Source of the DNA: an uncultured Eubacteriales bacterium
GTDB taxonomy: Bacteria; Bacillota; Clostridia; Oscillospirales; Acutalibacteraceae
Assembly: GCA_934546985.1 (NCBI GenBank)
Contig: CAKTEE010000006.1
Location: forward strand, 62,001 to 126,000
Reading direction: 5' to 3'
Length of the DNA: 64,000 nucleotides
Below the pieces are notes generated by a model that was not told where the DNA came from, did no database searches, and saw only the letters and a list, made by a program, of their open reading frames with translations. Below, one piece after another: positions 1 through 6,924 of the stretch; within the stretch, counting starts at the first letter, position 1, and every line of letters starts with the position of its first letter. The position numbers and the translations under genes were made by a program.

Positions 1-621
1 AGCGTGGAAGAAATGGATTCCGTAGAGGTTCTGCGCGGCCCGAATATTAAAGAATTTCCGCAGTCCGCACCGATTGCAGAAAATATTAAAGCAAAAGTCC
101 TGCTGAAAGTAGGCGACAACATTACTACTGACCACATTATGCCGGCAGGTTCTAAAATCCTCCCCTACCGTTCCAATATTCCTTACCTTTCCAACTTCTG
201 CTTTAAAGTTTGCGATGAAGAATTTGCTTCCCGCTGTAAAGAATATGGTCAGGGCTTTATCGTTGGCGGTTCCAATTACGGTCAGGGTTCTTCCCGCGAG
301 CATGCTGCACTTGTACCGCTTTACTTAGGCATTAAAGCTGTTATTGCCAAAAGCTTTGCACGTATCCATGCCGCAAATCTGATTAATGCAGGTATCCTTG
401 CACTGACCTTTGCCGATGAGAAGGACTACGATAAAATTGATATGTACGATGAACTGTCCCTTCCGGACATTCGTCAACGCATTGAGAACAATCAGCCGAT
501 TGTTCTCCGTAACGAGACGAAAAATGAAGAATACGCCATTGGCTGTGAGCTTTCTCAGCGTCAGCGTGATATTATTCTTGCAGGCGGGCTTTTAAACTAT
601 ACAAGAGAATGTTCCAAATAA
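1..621 (+). CDS. acnA: Aconitate hydratase, C-terminal part (5' end outside window)
   Basis: C-terminal swivel domain of aconitase, which interconverts citrate and isocitrate in the cytoplasm. The reading frame is open from the first base of the window, so this is the last ~206 residues of a longer protein; the Fe-S-binding Cys residues would lie upstream and cannot be seen. Recognisable motifs are DNITTDHIMPAGS near the start and the substrate-binding loop GGSNYGQGSSREHAA around residues 88-102, followed by the conserved KSFARIHAANLINAGILAL segment. The stop is 24 bp before the isocitrate dehydrogenase start, so the two form an operon making 2-oxoglutarate, probably for glutamate synthesis. 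Family assignment is firm; A-type naming is approximate because the N-terminus is missing. Confidence 0.95.
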   Translation, partial: SVEEMDSVEVLRGPNIKEFPQSAPIAENIKAKVLLKVGDNITTDHIMPAGSKILPYRSNIPYLSNFCFKVCDEEFASRCKEYGQGFIVGGSNYGQGSSREHAALVPLYLGIKAVIAKSFARIHAANLINAGILALTFADEKDYDKIDMYDELSLPDIRQRIENNQPIVLRNETKNEEYAIGCELSQRQRDIILAGGLLNYTRECSK

Positions 622-645
622 AAATATCTAAATGGAGGTACAATT

Positions 646-1806
646 ATGGAAGAAAAAATTCAGGCAGCCCTTGCGCAGTTTGAAAAGATCATTCGTTCTC
701 AGCTGGAACGTGTAGAAAATATGAAAAAGCAGGCAGATTTCGTCGATTACGACGCGCTTGATAAAATTATCATCGGCGTATGCGGCGGCGATGGTATTGG
801 ACCGGTCATTACCAATGAATCTGCACGCGTTTTGCGCTATATGCTGGATGACGAAGTAAAAGCCGGTAAAGTTGAATTTAGAAACATTGACGGCCTGACC
901 ATTGAAAACCGTGTTGCCGCTAATAAGGCTATCCCCGACGATGTTTTAGAAGAACTGAAAAAATGCCACGTTATCCTTAAAGGCCCAACCACCACTCCGC
1001 GCGCCGGCGACCCATGGCCGAACATTGAAAGCGCTAATGTTGCTATGCGCAAGGAGCTTGACCTGTTTGCAAACGTCCGCCCGGTAAAAGTTCCGGATGA
1101 AAATATTGACTGGACGTTCTTCCGTGAAAACACCGAAGGCGCTTATACCCTTGGTTCTCAGGGTGTAAACGTTACCGATGATTTAGCGGTTGATTTTACG
1201 GTTACAACCACACAGGGTACCGAACGTATTGCGCGTCTTGCCTATGATTATGCAAGAAAAAATAATAAAGGCAAAGTTTCGATTATTACAAAAGCAAATG
1301 TTGTTAAAACTACCGACGGTAAATTCCTGAAGTTGTGCCAGCAGGTTGGCGAAGAATTCGGAGAAATTCAGACAGACGACTGGTATATTGATATTACCAC
1401 AGCAAAACTGATTGATAAAAAACGCCGTACTGATTTCAAGGTATTCGTTTTGCCAAACCTTTACGGCGATATCATCACTGATGAAGCGGCTGAATTCCAG
1501 GGCGGCGTCGGTACTGCCGGCAGTGCCAACCTCGGCAAACGTTATGCAATGTTTGAAGCTATTCATGGATCTGCGCCGCGTATGATGGCGGAAGGCCGCG
1601 GCATTTATGCCGACCCATGCTCTATGCTGCGCGCTTCTGTAATGCTTCTTTCCCACATCGGCAGACAGGCCGCTGCGGATAAGCTGGAACGTGCACTGGA
1701 TATCTGCATGTATGAAGAAAAGAAATTAAAAATTACCGGACGCGACACGGGCTGCACCTGTGAAGAATTCGGCAACTATGTTATGGAAACCGTCCAGAAG
1801 CTCTAA
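646..1806 (+). CDS. icd: Isocitrate dehydrogenase (isocitrate/isopropylmalate dehydrogenase family)
   Basis: 386-residue beta-decarboxylating dehydrogenase converting isocitrate to 2-oxoglutarate and CO2. GDGIGP (about residues 49-54) is the family's N-terminal nucleotide-side motif, ENTEGAYTLGSQG holds a substrate-contact region, and NLYGDIITDEAAEF supplies the catalytic metal-binding aspartates. FEAIHGSAP is the adenine-side loop. An extra ~45 residues precede the usual first strand, containing a predicted helix. NAD versus NADP preference cannot be decided by eye. A GGAGG precedes the ATG at good spacing. Position directly after aconitase supports isocitrate rather than isopropylmalate as substrate; rex follows 38 bp downstream, suggesting cotranscription. 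Confidence 0.93.
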   Translation: MEEKIQAALAQFEKIIRSQLERVENMKKQADFVDYDALDKIIIGVCGGDGIGPVITNESARVLRYMLDDEVKAGKVEFRNIDGLTIENRVAANKAIPDDVLEELKKCHVILKGPTTTPRAGDPWPNIESANVAMRKELDLFANVRPVKVPDENIDWTFFRENTEGAYTLGSQGVNVTDDLAVDFTVTTTQGTERIARLAYDYARKNNKGKVSIITKANVVKTTDGKFLKLCQQVGEEFGEIQTDDWYIDITTAKLIDKKRRTDFKVFVLPNLYGDIITDEAAEFQGGVGTAGSANLGKRYAMFEAIHGSAPRMMAEGRGIYADPCSMLRASVMLLSHIGRQAAADKLERALDICMYEEKKLKITGRDTGCTCEEFGNYVMETVQKL

Positions 1807-1844
1807 TTCCTATAAAAATGATTGAGACAGGCAGGTGGTTAATT

Positions 1845-2489
1845 TTGCCAAAGCGTGAAAATATTTCTATGTCAGTTATCAAACGTCTGCCAAGATATTA
1901 CCGTTTTCTGGCTGAACTGAACGAGAAAGGCGTTACGAGAATTTCTTCCCGTGAGTTGTCTCAGCGCATGGCAATTACTGCCTCGCAGATACGTCAGGAC
2001 TTGAATTGTTTCGGCGGATTTGGTCAGCAGGGATACGGTTATAATGTACCTCAGCTTTATAATGAAATCGGGCAGATTCTCGGTGTAAACAGCAGCTTGA
2101 AAACCATTATTCTGGGCGCCGGCAATCTGGGGCGTGCAATCGCAACCCATATGCAGTTTGAATCCAGAGGGTTAAAACTGATTGGCATCTTTGATAAAAA
2201 AGAAGCTATGTGCGGACAGCTTGTCCGCGGTATGCCGGTCAGACATATTGACGGCTTAGATGAATTCTGCAAAGAACGCTTTCCCGTCATTGCTGTTTTA
2301 TGTATTCCGAAGGAAGCCGCCGGTGATGCGGTAGATACTTTAATTAAACTTGGTATCAAAGGCTTCTGGAATTTCAGCCATTATGATTTTGCCGCTAAAC
2401 ATCCTGGTATCCCTGTAGAAAATGTTCATCTTACAGATAGCTTGATGACGCTTTGTTACCGTGTAAATCACTCTTCTGCGGATGAATAA
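1845..2489 (+). CDS. rex: Redox-sensing transcriptional repressor Rex
   Basis: Rex binds operators when the NADH/NAD ratio is low and releases them when NADH rises, controlling fermentation and respiration genes. The N-terminal winged helix (to about residue 80) contains SSRELSQRMAITASQIRQDL, the typical recognition helix region with the IRxDL motif. The Rossmann core starts with GAGNLGRAI, the NADH-binding glycine loop. Start: TTG at 1845 follows AGGTGG with about 6 bp spacing; an in-frame ATG at 1818 has no ribosome binding site and would add nine poorly conserved residues. Length (214) fits the family. Cotranscription with aconitase and isocitrate dehydrogenase is inferred from spacing; a terminator follows. 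Confidence 0.95.
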   Translation: MPKRENISMSVIKRLPRYYRFLAELNEKGVTRISSRELSQRMAITASQIRQDLNCFGGFGQQGYGYNVPQLYNEIGQILGVNSSLKTIILGAGNLGRAIATHMQFESRGLKLIGIFDKKEAMCGQLVRGMPVRHIDGLDEFCKERFPVIAVLCIPKEAAGDAVDTLIKLGIKGFWNFSHYDFAAKHPGIPVENVHLTDSLMTLCYRVNHSSADE

Positions 2490-2506
2490 AAACAAAAATA
2501 TATATC

Positions 2507-2538
2507 AAAATCCCACAGTTTTCACTGTGGGATTTTTT
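2507..2538 (+). terminator. Rho-independent terminator after rex, bidirectional
   Basis: Perfect 10-bp stem ATCCCACAGT/ACTGTGGGAT with a TTTC loop, then a run of T on the plus strand and A's upstream giving a T-run on the minus strand. It closes the rex operon and can also end the convergent M23 peptidase gene. Confidence 0.9.
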
Positions 2539-2583
2539 TAATCAATTTTCAGTATTGTCTTCTGAGTGCTTAACATTTTACCA

Positions 2584-3660
2584 TTAATCCTGTTCATGTT
2601 TGGGAAATTGCGGAATTACCCCATTCAGATTCTCAACACTGGGGTCAACAAAGCTATATTTTCTGTAATATTCTTTTGTATCATCGTTTCTCACCACAGG
2701 TGATTTGTGATGTTCAAGAAATTTTACGATTTCATATACATTAATCCATATTTCATTATCACATTCTTTTTGTGACTCATCAAACACAAGCTGCATGCCG
2801 AAATGCAAATGCGGCACACTCATCCCATTTACATTTTCTTTATCAGAATAACCTGTCATACCCAAATAACCAACCACATCGCCGGCTTCAATAACAGCGC
2901 CCTCTTTTAATTCACAATGATACGGCCGGTCTTTGCGTAAATGTGCGTAATAATAATATCGCTGACCGTCAAAACTGCGGATTCCCACACGCCATCCGCC
3001 GTATTTATTCCATCCTACCGTTTCGACCACGCCGGATTCCACTGCAATAATAGGCGTACCGACATTGCCCAGCAAGTCATTGCCCAAATGGTTCCGTTTA
3101 AAACCATAAGACCTTGACGCTCCAAAATCATCATAATGAGAAAAGCTATATCCGTATGCAATGGGAGAATATGCTTTCAGTCCATACTTATCCTGCATCT
3201 GAACCGTTCCGTTCGATAAAGAATCCTCTGTCTGAATTTGATAATTCCCTACCATACCGCCCAGAACCGCATTGTAAGCTTTATAATAATAAGAATAGTA
3301 TTTCATATCTTTCGTTAAATCCTGCATTGTCGTGCCGTCCGAGAGCTTCCCTGCAACTGTATCCATATCCTTGGCTTTATATTTCTTAAAATCCCCGCCG
3401 TATTTTGTCCCTAAATAAGCAAGCAATTCTATCCAATCTACTGGCTTTCCGCTCTCCCTGCCCTGTACCTCAAGCGCCAAAGCTTTTTCCATAGCCGGCG
3501 CAGTTACATTAAATTCTACCCATTTCAATGGTTGACTATTATCGTTTGCCGTTTCGACTGCTGCAAACTGCGAACCCAGTAAATCCCAAAGCAGAACACC
3601 GCACAGCATTATAATCCCCGCTGATACCCATATGTATTTCCGTTTCAGCTTCAAATTCAT
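2584..3660 (-). CDS. Membrane-anchored M23 (LytM-type) peptidase
   Basis: About 358 residues with an N-terminal transmembrane segment (VSAGIIMLCGVLLWDLLG) and an extracytoplasmic M23 zinc metallopeptidase domain in the second half. HLGNDLLG supplies the first zinc His and Asp (HxxxD), HLHFG the last zinc ligand pair. M23 enzymes cut peptide bridges in peptidoglycan, or, when inactive, act as scaffolds (for example SpoIIQ); here the metal ligands look intact, so activity is plausible. An uncharacterised ~130-residue region lies between membrane segment and protease. The start is uncertain: ATG at 3660 or TTG at 3672, both with weak ribosome binding sites. No partner gene adjoins it; a role in sporulation is a guess. 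Confidence 0.85.
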   Translation of the reverse strand: MNLKLKRKYIWVSAGIIMLCGVLLWDLLGSQFAAVETANDNSQPLKWVEFNVTAPAMEKALALEVQGRESGKPVDWIELLAYLGTKYGGDFKKYKAKDMDTVAGKLSDGTTMQDLTKDMKYYSYYYKAYNAVLGGMVGNYQIQTEDSLSNGTVQMQDKYGLKAYSPIAYGYSFSHYDDFGASRSYGFKRNHLGNDLLGNVGTPIIAVESGVVETVGWNKYGGWRVGIRSFDGQRYYYYAHLRKDRPYHCELKEGAVIEAGDVVGYLGMTGYSDKENVNGMSVPHLHFGMQLVFDESQKECDNEIWINVYEIVKFLEHHKSPVVRNDDTKEYYRKYSFVDPSVENLNGVIPQFPKHEQD

Positions 3661-3758
3661 CACCACATTCAACCTGATTATGAAAGCTTATGCTGCAAAA
3701 AACGGAAATAGAAGTGTTTTAACAATGGATACTTTGGAAACAAACGGAAAATAAACGA

Positions 3759-3786
3759 TTGAATTTATCCATATGTATGCTAAAAT
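3759..3786 (+). promoter_or_regulatory. Candidate sigma-A promoter at island's left edge
   Basis: TTGAAT, 16 bp, TAAAAT on the plus strand, reading into the accessory island. No gene begins until 4063, so its product is uncertain. Confidence 0.35.
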
Positions 3787-3820
3787 GTAATACATAATAT
3801 ATATTAGAAATTCATAATTT

Positions 3821-3975
3821 CAAGGGTGATCATCACACCTCATAGAGTTTTAATAAAATCCTCCAAATGCCTTGAAAATAAAGGATTTATCGCAGTCAGT
3901 CCACCTTATCTCTTTATATGATTTCACACAATGTTACCCTTGTTTTGAACAATCACAAGGGCAAAATCAAGGGCA
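3821..3975. promoter_or_regulatory. Four CAAGGG-type iterons around the left direct repeat
   Basis: CAAGGGTG at 3821 (+), CAAGGGTA on the minus strand at 3935-3942, CAAGGGCA at 3956 (+) and CAAGGGCA at 3968 (+). Clustered short repeats beside a recombination-like site resemble arm-type integrase binding sites. Chance occurrence is possible in such short words. Confidence 0.3.
3843..3880 (+). repeat. 38-bp direct repeat, left copy (putative attL-like site)
   Basis: Begins TAGAGTTTTAATA and ends CCTTGAAAATA; the same 38 bp recur in the same orientation at 6703-6740 with two mismatches. The two copies bracket a 2.9-kb segment with tnpV and accessory genes. Imperfect direct repeats of this size are typical of attachment sites used by tyrosine recombinases, but no integrase gene remains, so the att interpretation is inference. 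Confidence 0.7.
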
Positions 3976-4062
3976 GGAAAATCTCATAACACGATATAAC
4001 AAAGTGTGGCAATCGGGAAACTGTGATATATGTGCGAATAGATTATTTTGGAGGACAACACT

Positions 4063-4443
4063 ATGGAGAAATATATTTATGACGAAACCAACGGTCTTTG
4101 GTATGAATTGCAAGGCGACTATTATATCCCGTGTCTTGCTTTACCAGCCGAAAAAGAAAACAAGCCTATCGGCTTATGGGGGCAGCGGCATTTGCACTAT
4201 CTCAAAGAGCATAAGCGGCTTGTTTATCTCAATCTACTGACAAGTGGTAGGCTAAATGAATACCTTGCGAGTTTAGACGAACAGGCAGAGAATATGTTTT
4301 CTCGACTGGTAAAAGAATATGCTGACAGGCAAGGAGTGACGGAACAGTTAAAAGCTGAAAATCAACTTTTATGGGTACAAAGAATAAACAACATTCGAGC
4401 GTGTGTATGGGAAGTTATAGAGCGTGAGATAATTTATTCATAG
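4063..4443 (+). CDS. tnpV: TnpV-like transposon-encoded protein
   Basis: 126 residues resembling TnpV, an accessory protein of Tn4451/Tn4453-type mobilisable elements of clostridia. Typical features are the start MEKYIYDETNGLWYEL, the central GLWGQRHLHYLKEHK segment and a charged, possibly coiled C-terminal half. Its function is unknown and it is not itself a recombinase. The ATG at 4063 is chosen because TTGGAGG at 4048-4054 is an ideal ribosome binding site. The large serine recombinase TnpX and mobilisation genes that normally accompany it are absent, so this is a residue of a decayed or rearranged element. Family match is from memory of the family's sequence. Confidence 0.75.
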   Translation: MEKYIYDETNGLWYELQGDYYIPCLALPAEKENKPIGLWGQRHLHYLKEHKRLVYLNLLTSGRLNEYLASLDEQAENMFSRLVKEYADRQGVTEQLKAENQLLWVQRINNIRACVWEVIEREIIYS

Positions 4444-4599
4444 GTAATAGGCGGCACTTCTGAGGTGTGTATGTAGGAGTACCGCTTAGACCTAAACAAA
4501 GTCAGTTCAGAGGATTGAAAAAACCTATGCTTACGTGTATAATTGAGAAGAAAAATCAGATAGAGAAATCGGGATTTGACAGAGAGGTGATAATTTTTG

Positions 4600-5085
4600 A
4601 TGTTAATGACTTTTGATGAAAGTATCAATGCTTGCAAAAACATTGACGGTTGGGAATTTGTAACAAGTTTTTCTGTTGGTGGGTTTGAATGGATGGGCTT
4701 TTCTAAAGAAAGTCTGAATAAAATGATTATCATTTCTTCACAGAAATCTACTATATTGGATTGTAATAATGGCAAATTAGAAAATTGTATAATTGAATAT
4801 GATGAAGAAGAACTTATTGCAATTTGCAACAAGTTACCAAATGAACAAATTTTAATAGCAGGGCAATATGGTGGGGAATTATCTAAAACAACAAAACAAG
4901 GAGAACAAGTTCTTATACAAGAAATAAGTGAACATATTAGAACTGTAACTTTTATTTATAATCAAGATAAGAAAACGAAAATCTTTGAAAGTTATAGCCC
5001 TTATATTTGTGGATTTAGTTATGATGGAAATTACTTTATGATTGCATATGATGCAGGTATCATAGTCTTAAAGAGATGTTGTTAA
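4600..5085 (+). CDS. Hypothetical protein in accessory island
   Basis: 161-residue cytoplasmic protein that I do not recognise: no signal peptide, no membrane segment. It has a strand-rich pattern ending in a segment similar to beta-propeller or SMI1/KNR4-like immunity folds (YSPYICGFSYDGNYFMIAYDAG), but no diagnostic motif. AGAGGTGA precedes the ATG by about 9 bp. It is clearly more AT-rich than the chromosomal genes around the island, consistent with acquisition by transfer. A hairpin without a T-run begins at its last codon. Together with the DUF4304-like gene at 5868-6632 it could be a stray immunity-type gene; this is speculation from company and size only. Confidence 0.6.
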   Translation: MLMTFDESINACKNIDGWEFVTSFSVGGFEWMGFSKESLNKMIIISSQKSTILDCNNGKLENCIIEYDEEELIAICNKLPNEQILIAGQYGGELSKTTKQGEQVLIQEISEHIRTVTFIYNQDKKTKIFESYSPYICGFSYDGNYFMIAYDAGIIVLKRCC

Positions 5086-5106
5086 CTTCCCGTTTGACGG
5101 GAAGTT
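5084..5106 (+). other. Hairpin at the 3' end of the preceding gene
   Basis: Perfect 9-bp inverted repeat AACTTCCCG/CGGGAAGTT with a 5-base loop, overlapping the last codon. There is no T-run, so it is either a weak terminator or an RNA-stabilising structure. Confidence 0.4.
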
Positions 5107-5145
5107 GCAGAGAATGACAAATCGGTGTTTGTTCAGGAGGATACT

Positions 5146-5193
5146 ATGACACTTAATATAGCCGAAACATATCGAATACCTATACTCTTATAA
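5146..5193 (+). pseudogene. Strong ribosome binding site with truncated 15-codon ORF
   Basis: AGGAGG at 5135-5140 sits 5 bp before an ATG that opens only 15 codons (MTLNIAETYRIPILL) before TAA. Homology to the LRR-protein tail starts in another frame inside this ORF, so the ORF looks like the first codons of a lost mobile-element gene cut off at a recombination joint. Alternatively it is a leader peptide. No function assigned. Confidence 0.3.
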
Positions 5194-5734
5194 AGGGGAC
5201 AACTTAATAGAAACCATGAATGTAACAGTAAACCTTTTTGCAAAGGAAGAACCACAACAATGTATTGTAATGAAACAGGATGCGGAACAGGCGTATGTGA
5301 ACGGAATAATTGCTCCTACCACCCAATATGCCACCGGTTATGCGAAAATGGAAAATATCAACGGCACAATGCAGCTGCCACTGCGCTATATTGCAGAGGT
5401 AAACGGCTTTACCGTAGATTACGATGAAAATACAAATGAAATTAAAATAACAAACCCAACAGACGAAACATACCTTTTAATAACACCGAACAGCACAACC
5501 GTCACAAAACATTCGGCAGACGGAACTCTGATCGGTTCATCCAACGCTCCGTCTGCATTTACCATTGAAAACGGCGTGACTATGGGGCCTCTGCGTTTTA
5601 TCTGCGAAGCTTTGGGTCAGTTCGTTTCCTATCAGGAAACCTACCACGGCGTTTATGTTGTTATCTCTCAGAGTGCTCTGACGGATGAGGATGCGCTTGC
5701 AAAAATTGAAGAAGCTTATCAGCTGGGACTGTAA
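5174..5734 (+). pseudogene. Broken copy of LRR surface protein: only the C-terminal stalk-like domain remains
   Basis: The 172 residues from the ATG at 5216 match the C-terminal tails of the two secreted LRR proteins at 18631-20112 and 20377-23094 nearly residue for residue (for example AYVNGIIAPTTQYATGYAKM and TYLLITPNSTTVTKH). The domain resembles the copper-amine-oxidase N-terminal/stalk family (PLRYIAEVNGF and GPLRFICEALG are its two hallmark repeats). Homology continues in frame upstream of the ATG to about 5174 (EYLYSYKGDNL matches the relatives' DQLVYYYNGNNL) and then stops abruptly; signal peptide and all repeats are missing. There is no ribosome binding site for the ATG. The relatives' terminal hairpin is retained just downstream. 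I read it as a truncated relic, not a functional gene. Confidence 0.8.
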
Positions 5735-5790
5735 AATCAGGTTCTTTATCAACCGCTTGCGGTAAAAAACGAAAACGGATATAATGATAC

Positions 5791-5822
5791 AACAGGCAGA
5801 CACCTTAAAGTGTCTGCCTGTT
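5791..5822 (+). terminator. Terminal hairpin shared by the LRR-protein family (copy A)
   Basis: 13-bp stem AACAGGCAGACAC/GTGTCTGCCTGTT with CTTAAA loop, followed by GGTTTT. The same structure follows both intact relatives, at 18544-18579 and 20286-20321, in their reading direction, so the duplication included the 3' flank. Confidence 0.7.
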
Positions 5823-5867
5823 GGTTTTACAATAAAAACTGTCAACATTATTCATGTTTTTCCTAAT

Positions 5868-6632
5868 TTATTTCTTAGTTGTAAACATGGATTTCGGTAA
5901 TTTTAACTTGATAATATTATGTTCTTTTACTTCGTTTATACAAGTTTTACAATCTTTAACCTGATGAAGAATATCAAACGCTTTTTTTATAAAATCAGTC
6001 ATTCGTGAATCGTCAATGTTAATATTATTTAAATAAGTCAGTCCGCCTTGAATATCATTTCTTTTAATGAACATATATGCTATCCATTCTAAATAATAAA
6101 ATTTAAAGCCATACATATCATGAATTAAAGTATCTAAAAATACGTTTTCATCTTCGTATTTATGAAACCAAGGCATGACATATTGCTCTAAAGCGACAAC
6201 GATGTTCTCAAAACTTTCTTTTGCAATCGTTTCATTTTGATAGTCCCACCAAAAATCTCTGTTTTTCACAAAACATCCTAAACGATTACCAAAGCCAAGC
6301 GTCATATAATCATGGGGAACATAAAAAGGGACTACTGCTATGTTTAAAGTGAAGGTTCGAGAACCATGCGCTTCTTTTTGAATATTGATATACTCCAATA
6401 AATCATTCTTACTTAACCGAATATAGGCATTGGTTTTATATTTGAAAAAACCATTTTCTTTCAAATAGACATCTAAAATTTCTCTTTTGCATACTTTAAA
6501 AGCTTGGTCAGCTTCTTCTTTATTAAACGCCAACATTTCTTCATCATTTTTCATCCATCTGCCATTTCCAACAAGTTGAAAATCAGCGGAAGATTTTTCT
6601 TGTTTTTCTTTAAATAAATCAAATCGTCCCAT
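5868..6632 (-). CDS. DUF4304-like hypothetical protein
   Basis: 254-residue cytoplasmic protein. The first half resembles DUF4304, a family of unknown function: LKENGFFKYKTNAYIRLSKN followed by LLEYINIQKEAHG and a series of beta strands with aromatic residues (WWDYQNE). The rest is helical and unrecognised. Start: ATG at 6632 has AAAGGATG about 10 bp upstream; an ATG at 6644 overlaps that ribosome binding site and is rejected. It is convergent with the LRR fragment and lies inside the repeat-bounded island, about 70 bp from the right repeat. AT-rich compared with chromosomal neighbours. Some DUF4304 genes sit near toxin immunity genes, but nothing here proves such a role. Confidence 0.65.
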   Translation of the reverse strand: MGRFDLFKEKQEKSSADFQLVGNGRWMKNDEEMLAFNKEEADQAFKVCKREILDVYLKENGFFKYKTNAYIRLSKNDLLEYINIQKEAHGSRTFTLNIAVVPFYVPHDYMTLGFGNRLGCFVKNRDFWWDYQNETIAKESFENIVVALEQYVMPWFHKYEDENVFLDTLIHDMYGFKFYYLEWIAYMFIKRNDIQGGLTYLNNINIDDSRMTDFIKKAFDILHQVKDCKTCINEVKEHNIIKLKLPKSMFTTKK

Positions 6633-6702
6633 ATTGAAACACATCCTTTACAAACATTTAATTTGAAAAGCACAATATTATATACGGTTATCACGTTCCT
6701 TG

Positions 6703-6740
6703 TAGAGTTTTAATACAATCCTCCAAATTCCTTGAAAATA
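6703..6740 (+). repeat. 38-bp direct repeat, right copy (putative attR-like site)
   Basis: Matches 3843-3880 at 36 of 38 positions, differing only at the 14th base (C for A) and the 28th (T for G). It marks the right limit of the 2.9-kb accessory segment; beyond it lie the terminator and genes of an ordinary ABC transporter operon. Confidence 0.7.
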
Positions 6741-6875
6741 CAGAGCTTGGAAAGAGTTAAAAAGATAAACTCTAATTTGTCGTATCAAGGCTCTTTAACT
6801 TGCAGTAAATTCGCGGTAAATTTTCTTTTAATTTATTATAAAATCCTGTGTTTATTCGATCTTTTTACAATACAT

Positions 6876-6913
6876 AAAAACTCCGAAAAGGCTTTGATAT
6901 CGTCTTTTCGGAG
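6876..6913 (-). terminator. Terminator of the ABC transporter operon
   Basis: 10-bp stem CTCCGAAAAG/CTTTTCGGAG followed on the minus strand by TTTTTA, just past the permease stop at 6925. Confidence 0.85.
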
Positions 6914-6924
6914 CCAAAAGTTAT

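Noticed and set aside
3872..4240. 122-codon plus-strand frame over tnpV
   Set aside because: It overlaps tnpV in another frame and lacks a ribosome binding site; composition follows tnpV's third-position pattern.
4444..4599. GCGGCACT/AGTACCGC imperfect dyad after tnpV as an insertion-sequence end
   Set aside because: Arms are short and imperfect and no matching second end or target duplication was found.
4434..4832. 132-codon minus-strand frame in the island
   Set aside because: Antisense shadow of the 161-residue gene, low-complexity Ser/Leu/Ile composition.
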